DNA of 64,000 nt from Benincasa hispida. Lineage: Eukaryota > Streptophyta > Magnoliopsida > Cucurbitales > Cucurbitaceae. Below the pieces are notes generated by a model. That model saw only the letters and a program-made list of their open reading frames with translations. It was not told the DNA's origin and made no database searches. The translations under genes were made by a program, and so were the position numbers. Numbering within the stretch: position 1 is the stretch's first letter; every line of letters begins with the position of its first letter. Shown one piece after another: positions 23,654 through 35,236 of the stretch. The stretch covers positions 54,500,760 through 54,564,759 of the forward strand of contig NC_052354.1 of assembly GCF_009727055.1 (NCBI RefSeq). The letters run 5' to 3'.

Positions 23654-26460
23654 GCCCTAGTGATGAAAAACTTGTAGACCTAGTCTTACTAGGTGATTCT
23701 TGAACACTTTAGTTGAGAGGGCCTTTGTAAATGGATCAGCTAAGTTGTCTTGTGAAACTATCCGGGTGACAATTACGTCTCCTATGTGTACAATCTCTCG
23801 GATGAGATGGTACTTTTGCTCGATATGCTTTCCTCTTTTATGACTTTGTGGTTCTTTTGAATTTGTAACTGCTTCACTATTGTCACAGTAAAGAATGATA
23901 GATAGGTGCCTAAAGATACTTGAGAATGTTCTTAACAGAAGTCCAATGATCATATCCAGGATTGGATTGAAATCGACTTACTATTCCTACGACATAGCAT
24001 ATATCAGGATGAGTACACAACATTGAATACACTAAACTCCCTACTGCTGATGCATATGGAATTCGTTTGATGTCCTCAACCTCTTGAGATATCTTAGGAC
24101 TTTGTTCCTTAGATAGGTGAATTCCATGTCTGGAAGGCAACAATCATTTCTTAGAATTTTACATTTTATACCCAGACAACATCTTATCTATATAAGATGC
24201 TTAAGATAATGCTAATGTTTGGTTCTTGCGATTCCAAACTATTTGGATCCCAAGAACATACTGTGTTTCTCCCAAATCTTTCATTTGGAATTGCGAAGCC
24301 AACCATCTCTTAACGTCAGCTAGAAATTCTACTTCATTCCCTACGAGTAGAATATCATCAACATACAATACCAGCAAAGCGAAGTTTTGCTAACGATTTT
24401 ATTGTATACACAGGGTTTGTCAACATTTTGTTCAAAGTCATAAGATTTGATTGCAGTGTCAAATCTTATATTCCAGGATCTAGATGCTTGTTTTAACCCA
24501 TAAATAGATCGATTAAGTTTGCAAATCTTTTACTCTTGATCCTATTGAATAAACCCTTCTGGTTGAGACATATAAATACTCTCTTCAAGATAGCCATTTA
24601 GAAAAACTTTCTTGACATATATTTGCCATATTTCATAATCATAAAATGTTGCTATGGACAAGAGTATCCTAATTGACTTTATCATGACAATTGGAGAGAA
24701 AGTTTCTTCATAGTCTACCCTCTCTCTTTGGGTAAACCCTTTTGCCATAAGTCTTGCTTTGTAGGTCTGTACCTTATCAACTTGGTCTCATTTTCTCTTA
24801 TAGATCCATTTGCAACCAATGAGTTTTACCCCTTCAGATTGATCTACAAGATCCTGGACAGAATTAAAATACATAGATTCCATTTCAAGGTCTATGACTT
24901 TAATCCATTGGCCTTTATCCACATCATTCATTGTTTGGTTGAAAGAAATGGATCCTCTAAGCCATCATCTGGTATGATGACTTGAGCTTCAGTCAAACCC
25001 ATGTATCGGTCAGGCCGTTGCACAATTGTTTCACTACGACGAGGCATTCTCAACTTTTGAGAAGGATGTGAAGTACCAGTTTCATCAACAACTCTTGTTG
25101 ATGGACTTGCTCTATCAACAGCTCTTATTGATACATTTGTCGTTTCTCTGGACATTTCTTCTATTACTAACTTACTGCGAGGTTGATGATTCTTCATATG
25201 ATAGGTTACATTTGTCGATACAAATACCTTGTCTTTCTCAGGATCGTAAACGAAACCACCTTTCATTTCTTTTCGGTAGCCTACAAATAGGTATACTTTT
25301 GAACGGTGTTCCAACTTTTTAGGATTTTGTACTAACACATGTGCTGGGCAACCTCAAGTTCTGAAGTGATGTAAATTTTCTTTATGTCCTCTCCAGAGCT
25401 CGTAAGACATTTCAAAAACACTTTTCAAGGGAACCATGTTCAAAATATACACTACAGTTTAAACTGCGTGTCCCAAAAAATAATTTGGTAACTGGGCATA
25501 ACTCATCATGGATCGAACTATGTCCAACAAGGTTCTATTTCTCCTTTCTGCCACACCGTTTTGCTGAGGTGTGCCAGGGGCTGTGAGTTGAAACTGGATT
25601 CCATGTTCTATCAAGTAGTTATGGAATTCTAAGTCCATATACTCACCACCTCGATCTGATTGAAGTGTTTTAATCTTTTTACCTAATTGGTTTTCAACCT
25701 CGGCCTTATACTCTTTGAACTTTTCAAAAGTTTCAGACTTTTGGTGCATTAGGTAAATATGCCCATACTTAGAATAATCATCTATAAAGTTGATGAAATA
25801 TTCATACCCTCCTCTAGCTCTAACATTTAGAGGGCCACAAAGGTGTGAGTGTATCAGTTCTAAGGGTTCTTTGGCTCTAAGACCTTTTCCAGAAAATGAT
25901 CTTTTTGTCATTTTACCCTTAAGAAAGGATTCACAAGGTGGTAATGAACTATCTTCTAACTTATTTAGATGACTGTTCTTAACGAGTCTCTCAATCTTGT
26001 TGAGTTTTATGTGACCCAGTCTTGAGTGCTAAAGATAGGCATTTGGAGAAATTTTCCTTTTCTTATGAGTCTCAACAGTTTTAAACATCTCTATGTTCAA
26101 TACGGCTTTAACCTCAGTCAATTTTAACATATACAAGTTATTTTCTAATTTTACAAAACAAATTTGTTTACTTCTAGTATTGATGAACACTTCATCATTT
26201 TCGAAATAAACTTTATAATGTTATTCTAGCAAACAAGAGATAGATATTAGATTCCTTTTCATAGAAGGATTGAAATACACATTTTTTAAATAAATGTACT
26301 TATCTCTTATAAATAACTTCATATCTTTCACTGCTTTAGTTGAAACAACCTCCCCGGTCCCTACCTTAAAGATTGTTTCACCCTCTGTCAACTGTCTCTA
26401 GGAACTTATTTCCTGTGAGAAAGTACAAACATGATTAGCGGCACCTGAATCAATTGTCTA
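23654..26460 (-). pseudogene. L2 copia pol remnant (protease, integrase, RT, RNase H) with stops and frameshifts
   Basis: Ty1/copia pol order on the minus strand. A protease motif DSGAANHVC lies near 26,440. The GAG-pre-integrase segment near 26,030 reads HSRLGHIKL. The integrase core at 25,911-25,459 shows IDDYSK, LQSDRGGEY and GTPQQNGVAERRNRTLLD, so the D-D-E positions are present; its C-terminal part with YLFVGYR is at about 25,280. RT at 24,748-24,542 carries FTQRERVDYEETFSPI, and the catalytic YVDD is at 24,355-24,366. The RNase H end at 23,953-23,657 shows LYCDNSEAV, then HIEQKYHLIRE, and NHLVRLGLQVFHH. Stops and frameshifts break the frame at many points. The canonical Asp before AFLNG in RT is Tyr (YVKKVFLNG). 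This copy is not autonomous. Confidence 0.85.
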
Positions 26461-26691
26461 AATTTTATCGTTTTTCACTAAACATGCTTCGATAACAAGT
26501 AAATCATATTTGTCTTGTTGTTCGAATTTTGCATTCTCATCTATATTATTCAAAATTTTAGATGAATTGGGAGATAGAGGACAATCCTCTATTAAAACTC
26601 TTTTGATGTTATCAACTGTTAGTAATTTGTTTAATGATTTGATTTTACAGTTATCTAATTCGGAAGTGAGTATTCTAAAAGAATTCGACAT
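26461..26691 (-). pseudogene. Stub of L2 gag joined to the pre-protease region
   Basis: The frame starts with ATG at 26,691 (MSNSF...). It retains an N-terminal gag segment with VLIEDCP, as in the intact-looking gag N-terminus of the sister element at 42,028. It then jumps to an acidic ...KYDLLVIEACLV segment that normally precedes protease. The gag core and its zinc knuckle are missing, so this copy has pol without a usable gag. The boundary is inferred by comparison with the sister element. Confidence 0.65.
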
Positions 26692-27703
26692 GTTGATAAA
26701 ATTTAAACAAATTCTAATTAGTAAATTGTAACTAAATTCAAAATCAAGTTTTAGCAAAAATAGTAATAATGTACCTATAACCAATATTTATTTGCAACGA
26801 TACTATAGTGAGTCAGAATACGTGCTACCGAGTGGCAGTCAGATACTCTTTCACTAAAGCAAACAATTTTGACCAAACACTATCTTCAGAATAACTCTTA
26901 TTCCTATAGTCGTTTAGTTACCTTTTTCGGTCAGAAATTACTAACACTCTTAATAAGTTTGTAAGTGTAACCCTCCATTTTCAGACGCCAGAGGTCGGCC
27001 CCAACTATGCTACCGAAATGGAGAGTCAAGTTTGGGAATGGACCTAAGAAATCCTATCCATTTCTGGAGTTTGAGTTGTTTCGAATCCTATGTTACAACC
27101 TTCCGAGGGAATAGCCGTCGTTAAACGACTAGCAAGGGCCGCCTAAAGCAAACCAACAGGCGCAACATAGGAATCTCACGGTCCAAACTAACGGAAGAGA
27201 CCGCAGGATATGTTGACACATATCCTTCACCCACTTACTATAAACAACTTCCTCCAGTCACCTTGTTATTGACTCATACAAACACTTTCCGAATGGAGGT
27301 CACTTTTAGGGTGACATAAAGCGTCATATGAATCTCACGGTGTGAACTATATGGAGACGTGACAGTTGAAATCTATATATCATATAATAGACTTATGTTT
27401 GAATCACTTCCTCTTCTTCACCGAAATATAGATTTATACTAAAAAATACTTTCCTAATAGGGATCACTTCCAGGGTGACACGAAGTACCACTTAAATATG
27501 GATTGTGAACTCTTAAGGATGTGAGAGCTAAAAATAACGTATCGTATATGTTATTAATCTCCCACTGAAGTGTTTTAATAACTTTATCATATAAAAGTTA
27601 TTAAATTCCCACTGAAGTGTTCTATTAATTAGGTAAATTTATACTTAGGTCCATTTTGGCTAAACAAACTACCCTAAGTCTATGTGGTTTATCCAAGTAT
27701 AAC
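26692..27703 (-). mobile_element. Truncated 5' leader of the L2 copia element
   Basis: This segment is the reverse-complement homologue of the leader at about 41,085-42,027 in the plus-strand sister element. Shared features include the repeated CCCACTGAAGTGTT motif and the region with ACGCCAGAGGTCGGCCCC, which matches GGGGCTGACCTCTAACGTC in the sister. The leader is cut at 27,703 by the start of another LTR, so primer-binding site and 5' LTR are lost. Confidence 0.75.
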
Positions 27704-28731
27704 TGTTGGGATTGGTGTCCTAATTCTCTTGGAGTCTCGTTGTTTTATAAAGATACACATTGTTCAATGAATAAAATAAGTGTTATTTAATTCTAACATT
27801 TACTCATATCCAATAAACAAAGCTCCTTGGTTATCTTATGTGAACTTAAGCATGTGTTTGTGATATACAAGTGGATCATTCCTCGAGTGATAACCTAAAT
27901 AGGTCTGTAGTATAAGGGTTAAGGTGGGATACCTGATCTTGGTGACACTACGGATGCGGCCCGCTTTTTCGAGGTTTGCAAGTGTGTAAACTACTACATT
28001 TGGTCGATCCTAACCATTCATGTGGAGACGTGCGAGCGAGGGTGTCCTATACAAAGAGTTGTATAAGACCTGGACCACGAGATGACTAGACTCTGTATAT
28101 AACGCCGTTGATACTAAAGACTTACATCTCACCTAAACGACCATAGATGACACGACCTTAATCCTGAGTGTTTTGGGAACTCTTGTCATTGAAGGTGGTC
28201 CTTTGATTAGTTTAGTGAGAGTGACTAGATTGTCAACTCAACATGCCTACCTTTTTGGGGATTTGTCTGATCTGGGAGCTGGGAACTTAATCCACAAGAA
28301 GGAATTCACTCATTTCTCGAAGCAAGGATAAGTAGAGAGATTGTTCCCTTAACGGCTGATTTCAGGGCTTGAACATAGTGGCCACTGCTTATCTTTGGAA
28401 AAGAAGACTCAGTCATAGTGGACTATGACTTATGTTCATTAGAGGGATCAGTGGTACTTAAGGAGATAGATGCAACTACAGGGGCATAATGGTTATTGGC
28501 CCAGCTGTACTTTTGAGCGATCTGTGAAGGGTTGTCGCACTGCTGATTGGTTAAAATGGAAACATAATATATCTGTGGTAAGGGGAGTTCAGTTGTCGGT
28601 CTTTAGTGGAGTGCCTAGCAGTTAACGGATAGTGGATCCCGTGACTAAAGAGTTTAGTTAGTTATTCACGTACCGTTGGAGCTTCGAGCTACAAGTCCAT
28701 AAGGTCCCTTTGAACAGTTATTCACGTACCC
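27704..28731 (+). mobile_element. 5' part of an L1-related LTR (L3)
   Basis: The LTR starts TGTTGGGATTGGTGTCC at 27,704 and follows the L1 consensus seen at 30,454 and 49,153 (conserved blocks AAGTGGATCAT, GTGATAACC, ATTAGAGGGATCAGTGGTAC). It stops at about 28,731, where gypsy A sequence resumes as the second duplication copy. A short repeat of AGTTATTCACGTACC flanks this junction. The matching 3' half may be the fragment at 45,698-47,641. Confidence 0.65.
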
Positions 28732-30453
28732 TTGATTCCAGAATCTACCCAAAACATTAGTCCCCATTCTGAAGTTTGGGTTAGTAGTTTTTAGGCCTTT
28801 TTTCACAAATTTTAATTCTTAAAACCTATCTTGGGAGTACAATCTCCCTTTTAAACTCCATGCACCCCATCGCAAAACTTAATTTGGACTTGCTAGGGGC
28901 CGTTGGGCCTATCAAGCCAAACTCTTTTGAGGTCCACCTAATTTCCCAATGCGCTTCTCCAACACATGACGAAGTTATGCACCAAATCGTGCCAAGTCCA
29001 CCTCTAGGATTGGCCCCAACAACAGGATATTGCTCAATTGATCCTGAGTGGTCCTTAAACTAGGCGTTGGCCTATAATACTACCTAATTAAACTCTGGTT
29101 TCCAGACATTCCTTTTTTTTTTTTTTTCCGTAGCTTGCTAACTCTCATCTCTTTTCTGTTGCTTTTCTCGACTTGTTATCGCTCCTTGTCTCAATCCGTT
29201 ATGAAGTTCTTCCTTCACTCAATTTTCATTGTTTGATCCAACCATCTTAAAGCCCCCTATGACTTTTATTTATGGGTTTTCTTTGGTTGGCCCTTGAACC
29301 GAGGTAAACCATGAGCCATTATTTTCTTGAATGTAGTCATGTTGATTCATTACGTAGCTCTTTCTTTACTTGATTATTGCTGTATGATCTTGGTTCTTTT
29401 TTATTCCAATTTTCCCTGTAGTTTCGTCTCTCTAGTGTTGCTTTGTTCATCTACACTAACCATGTAGCTTTTTCTTGCCATTCTTCTAGGGTCGTCCTCA
29501 GCCGAGGCTGAGCATTTTTTTTTTTTAGCTCAAAGTTATGAACTTTTTTAGGCTCAATCCTAACCTTAGCTAGGACCGAGCGTGCTGGCTCGGGCCAGGA
29601 TTTGGGCAAGCCTTCTTTCCAAACTATTCTTGATTTAAACATCTTGTTCTTTCCTTGAGATAGTGATGAAAGACAAATTACATATAACAACTTGTCTAGT
29701 AGCCATTTTATTTACACTCATAGATATCTTTAACGATAATAAATTTTTAGGTGCTTGAAATTCCATGAGTGAGGGAGAGCCTTTTCATCCTGATCTGCCA
29801 ATGTGATGTGTTGAGTCTAACCACTTTAATCACTTGATACGGTCCTTCTCGTGTTGGCTCTAGTGCTTCTAGATTTAAATCTTAGGTGTTCTGCATCACT
29901 TTCTTTAATAGTAGATCTCCTTCTTTAAAGCATCGCACTCTCACTGTGGTGTTGTAGTATCTAGTGATCCTACTTTTGTACTCTGTTAAAGATAAATGTG
30001 TTGTCTCACGGTGCTCCTCCAATAAAAATAAGTTTCACCTCATTGACTGTTCATTTTCTTGAGGATCAAACAACTCTACTCTTGGTGATGATATTCCAAT
30101 CTCTACTGAGATTACTGCTTCAATCCAAAAGAAAGAGAAAAAGGGGTTTCTCTTGTAGAAGTTCTTATTGTCGTTCGACATGCCCACAATATGCCTGGTA
30201 GTTCTTCCGCCCATAATCTTTTGAATCCTTCAAGTTTTTTCTTTAAATTTTCTTTGATGATTTTATTTACCGCTTCTACCTATCCATTTGCTTGGGGATG
30301 AGCTGGGGAGGAACCTCGATGTGTGATGTTGATCTAAGTAAAATCTTTTAAATGTTGAATTATTGAATTGTTCTTCATTGTCTGTAGTAATTGTGTTGGA
30401 GATCCCAAATCGACATACACGGTTTCTCCAAATAAAGTTTGTAACATTCTTTT
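28732..30453 (-). pseudogene. Gypsy A integrase C-terminal part and 3' region, duplication copy 2
   Basis: Second copy of 19,075-20,748, starting inside the gypsy LTR (TTGATTCCAGAATCTACCC) and ending at the same CTTTT target site. It carries the same minus-strand integrase C-terminal segment with stops, plus about 40 bases missing in copy 1 (ATACGGTCCTTCTCGTGTTG). The frame is broken. Together with the L1 and L2 insertions that follow, it shows that a multi-kilobase block was duplicated. Confidence 0.75.
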
Positions 30454-33400
30454 TGTTGGGGTTGATGCCTTAAATCTTATAGGGTCCTATAGTTTGTAAT
30501 TCTTGTATGAACAAACTTGTATGTGATTAATAATATTCGATATTTTATTCACTTTGTCTATAAAATATGTGATATTTTAGTTGCATTAACCACAAACCAA
30601 TAAACTAACATCCAAGGTTATCGTTGTAACTTAAATATGTATGTGGAGGCATACAGGTGGATCACGTTTAAGTGATAACCTAAATAGTCTGTAGTATATG
30701 GATAAAGCTGGATACCTTATCCTGGTAACACTACGAGTATGACCCGCTTTGTAGATGTTACAAATGTTGTAAAGTGCTACAAATGATCTGATCCTGATCA
30801 TTCATGTATTAGACATGCGAGCGAGAATATTCTATACAAAGGTAAGATCAGACCACAAAATGCTTAGTCTCATTATATAACACCGTTCATAATAGAGACT
30901 TTCATTTCACTAGGATAACCATAGGTAACATGACCTTAATCCTAATTGAGTTGTATACTCCTGCTTATGAGGGCGGTCATTTGATTTATATGGATGAGAG
31001 TAACCAGATCGCCGACTCAACAAGCCTACCATTTTGGGGATTCGTTTAATTAGGGAGCTGGGAACTCAGCTACACAAGATGGAATTTACTCATTCCCCGA
31101 ATTAAGGGTAAGTAGATAAATTACTCCCTTAAGGGTTGATTTTGGGTCTTGAACAATGTAGCGCCACACGCTCTCTTGGCCCGAGAGGGGTTTAGTCATA
31201 GTGGGAATATGATCTATTGTTCATTAGAGGGATCAGTGGTACGTAAGGAGTTAGAGATAGCTATACTTACGAGCAATTTGTGAAGGGTCATCGTATTGTT
31301 GATTGGTTATATCCAATGTGTAGGATTGTATCAGCACGGAACGGAAGCAACAAGGATCATTAAGCACTCTAATTCATTATTTTTGGCAAAAATTAAAGCA
31401 TGCTCTTATAGAAACAAATGGGTTTTAAGTCATACATTTGTAGAACTCTTGAATCTCGATTTTTAGCTGCAAATTTCTCCAAATCTCGTTGTAGACCACC
31501 CTAAGATCTTCCCTACTATTCTCTTGATGCTCTAGATTGAGTTGTGCTGCTCAAAATAAGCTTAAATTAACGGAAGTTGGATAAGAACTCACAGAAACAA
31601 CCCACTTGAAAAACACATTCTTCAACCCGAATTTTTTAGCAAAAATTCTACAGATTGCATACCTTAAATTCACTCTAATCTTCTCAATATATTACAGACA
31701 ATTATGCAAAGAAGATGACTGCATGAGATACAACTCATGCTTGGAGTAATTCAAGCCACAAGTAATGGGTTTTGTGTGAGAACCTATTAAGGTGTAATGG
31801 AAAAAACCGAATTTCCATTTATGTGTTTTTTAACTTTTCCAATTTGATTTTAAAATCACATTTGATTTCATAAATCAAAATTTATTAATTTTACAAATTA
31901 ATTTCATAAATTAATTTTCTAATAAAATTAACAAATTATTATTTAAATAATTTAATTAATTCTAATTAATTTAATATCAAATATTAAATTAATTTTACAC
32001 AAATCCACCTTCATATATTTAAATCATATTTAAATATTAATTCTTCTATTCCGTTTAATTCCTAAAATTAAACTTGTAATTATATCTCATATAATTATTA
32101 ATTCCTTTAATTCTAATTTGAACGTTTCTAATTAACTTGTCACGCTACTCTAAAGCTAATCCATTTACGAGCTAGTAAGGAGACCTCATGGACCTACAGA
32201 TCATAGGCTCCAATGATCCGAGATTAATTTACTAAACTCATTAGACCGAACTAACCCTCATTCGTTAACTAATGGATCACTCACTAAAGCCCATAGTTGC
32301 AATCCCCTCACTGTAGATATATTATGTCCACATAATTTAACCATGATTAGTAAGTCGACTCTTCACAGGTTGTTCGTAATAATGGCTGGGTCAAATGTCT
32401 GTTTTACTCTCGAGATTACATCTTGTTCCTCAAGTTCTTACTGATTCTCTAATGAACAACTGGTTTGTGATCTAGTCACTAAACCAAAACTCTCTCGGCC
32501 TAGTGAGAGGGTGGGGCCCCTTGTTCAAGACCCGGATTCAGTATTTGAGAGAACAACCTTTCTCCTATCCCTAAATCGGGTAGGCGTGAATTCTGTCTTG
32601 GACCTTATGTCCCCATCTATCTATTAGATCTTATCCTTGAAATGGGAGGCTTATTGAGCCGGTGCTGTTGAGCTAACCTTCACCTATGCAAATCTAAGGA
32701 TAATCCCGAATAAACAAGAGTTTATGGTTAGCTCAGGATTAAGATCGAGTTATCTAGGTCATCTAAGTGAAATAGCCAGTCTTATACAGTAAACAGTAAA
32801 GTAAGATTGACTTATTTCTTGATCCGATCTAATGCACACTCATTGCATGGACGCCCCCACTTCTCATGTCATAACATGTAGGAATTAGGATCACTTCGTT
32901 TCTAGAACTTTACAACTCTTTGTAACAACTACAGAGTAGGTCGCATCCCATAGTATTACCAGAATATGACATCCAACCTTATTCATATACTATAGATCAT
33001 TTTGACTATTTACTCGAACCTGATCCACTTTTATGTCTCCACATAAAGTTCAAGTACTCATGTAATAGTCATGAGTCTTAGTTTATTGGATTTAGATTTT
33101 TATGTATACAATTTATAAAATCAATAATAAGTTTATTAACTATAGAATATGTTTATCTTTTTACAAACTGCGAGTTTTAGGACATAAAACCCAATACAAT
33201 GGACACAGAAATATATCTGTAGTGCGAAGAGTGCAATTGTCGGTCTTTAGTAGAGTGCCCAACATTTAATGGATGGTGGATAATGTAATTAAAGATTTTA
33301 ATTAATTATTCACGTACCGTTGGAGCTTTAAGCTACAGGTTCATAAGGTCTCCTTGGTAGCTCAAAAGAATTTAGTTGAGAATAAGTTTTTGGGTTAATT

Positions 33401-34278
33401 TGAACTGTTCAAATTAATAAGAGGGAATTTAATTATATATGATATAATTAAATTGATTCAATTATATATGATATAATTGACATAATGTATTTGATACATT
33501 ATAATTTAATTGGAGGAAATAAATCTATGAATGAGAATTAAAGTTGTTAAATTTAATATAAATGTGATTTATATAAATGCCATAAAATAGAGAAAAAGAA
33601 CTATAGTTTATATTGTATATGATGCAATATTAAAACCATAGGTTATAAATATAATATGATAAGTTGGTTATCATATTTATATATATTATTAATTATTTGG
33701 ATAATTAATCCCTTTCTCTCTAACCACCTTAGTGGGAGGTTAGTTGGTTTTTTATGGAAAATGGAATAAATAAAATATGATTTTATTATTCCAAGTCTAA
33801 CTTACACAACTTGTGAGAATCTACACGACAAACAAACAGAGCCTATACGATAGACTTTAAGACTGCACAATTTGAAGAACTTGGCTATACAATAGAGTGT
33901 GTTCTTCTTCAATCGTCGTCCTCCTCCAATCTCACAAATTCCTTCCTAACCAAAATAGCCAGAGCCCACCACTTCTTGGTTCTCACCCTGAGAATACTAA
34001 GGATACCAAGTGGTAGTGTCTTCACCTTTTGGTTTGATTCTTATTGCTGTTCATGGAGTTCATGACTGTTTGAGGAGTTTGTGATAGTTCGAGGGATTTA
34101 CATGAAGAAGTGTTCTTCAAAGGTATAATCTCTGAACTTTATTTCTTGTTCAAAAGCATCTCTAATTTTTGTTAAGATGCATAATATGTATATTCATTGT
34201 AAATGTTTGTTTTCAATCTAAATGGAATTTGGACGATTCGTTTCCGCTCACGAAGCTCTTATAAATCGAGTTCCTTCA
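30454..34278 (+). mobile_element. Solo LTR of family L1, itself interrupted by a solo L2 LTR
   Basis: The LTR starts TGTTGGGGTTGATGCC at 30,454 and ends GTTCCTTCA at 34,278. It is flanked by a perfect 5-bp duplication CTTTT (30,449-30,453 and 34,279-34,283) in gypsy A integrase. Removing the nested 1.88-kb insertion leaves about 1.94 kb, close to the 2.0-kb L1 solo LTR at 49,153. No internal region is present, so it arose by LTR-LTR recombination. Confidence 0.9.
31319..33196 (-). mobile_element. Solo LTR of family L2 nested in L1
   Basis: A 1,878-base LTR with both ends present. On the minus strand it starts TATTGGGTTTTATGTCC (one base off TGTTGGG) and ends ..TACA. It is flanked by a perfect CAATG duplication (31,314-31,318 and 33,197-33,201), and L1 sequence resumes on both sides. 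It occupies the same site as the L2 LTR at 21,652 in duplication copy 1, where internal sequence survives. Confidence 0.92.
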
Positions 34279-34283
34279 CTTTT

Positions 34284-35236
34284 CTGTTATAGTTGCACGT
34301 GTTTTGGCCTCGTTGCCCATTTTGTATGGTGATCCATTGCTACCACGAAAAACTTTATCTTGAGGGAATGCCCCAATAAGGTCTATTCCCTATTGTGCAA
34401 AAGGCCACATGTGGTTGTCTTAGGATTGGTGTGTACTATTAGCATTGGTCACATGTTCTCACAAATTCTTGTGCATCTCAAAGCATGGTTGGCCGATAGT
34501 ATCCATACCTAACAATTTTGTGACATATAGATCTTGTTCTATAATGATTTTCACATATCCCTTTGTGAATTTCTCTCATCATATATTCTGCCTCACTAGA
34601 TGTGAGGCATTTTAGTGTGGGTAATGAATAACTTCGTTTATAGAGCTTGTTTTCCCTTAGAATGTAATATGATGCTTGCCTCTGATATCGCTTGGCCTAT
34701 GCTTTTTTTTAAGGTAACTCTCTATTTTTTTAAATATTTGATTATCAGATCCATTCAAGTTAAACTTCTTTCAGTTTTATCATCATCTCTTTTTTTTAAG
34801 GTAACTCTCTGTTTTTTTAAATATTTGCTCTGCTAAACTATGTCTCATATGTTGCTGCTAACTGTGTTAATGAATCGACGTTTGCATTCTACAACCTTAA
34901 AACTTGCTTGATCTCATGTTTTCGGGAATGGAGCAAGTAACTCCTTAACCTTGGTTAAATAAGTTGCCATCCTTTGTTCTTTGGCATAGTACTGTGCTGT
35001 TACTTGCTTTACCACTAATTTTGAATCACTCAATTTCAAAAGGTTAGAAAAACCTCTCTCTCAGGCAACTTTTAATCCTATAATGAGTGCTTTATATTAT
35101 ACCTTATTATTTGATGTCAAAAAATTGAATCTAAAGGTGTATTCGTGTTATTTACCATCAAAGGATTCCGACAAATCCCCACACCACAACCTTTCATGTT
35201 GGATGATCCATCGACCATTAAGGGTCTAAGCCCATC
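34284..35236 (-). pseudogene. Gypsy A integrase N-terminal and RNase H-region remnant
   Basis: Minus-strand continuation of gypsy A after the L1 insertion. Traces in broken frames include WPFAQ followed by GIDLIGAFPQDK (before the integrase core) and a YYRPTML zinc-domain-side segment. Further upstream is RNase H-like sequence around a VDGSS motif at about 35,200. Many stops are present. The piece ends at about 35,236, where plus-strand copia leader sequence starts, so an internal part of pol (roughly 1 kb) is missing before the RT piece at 47,642. Confidence 0.6.
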
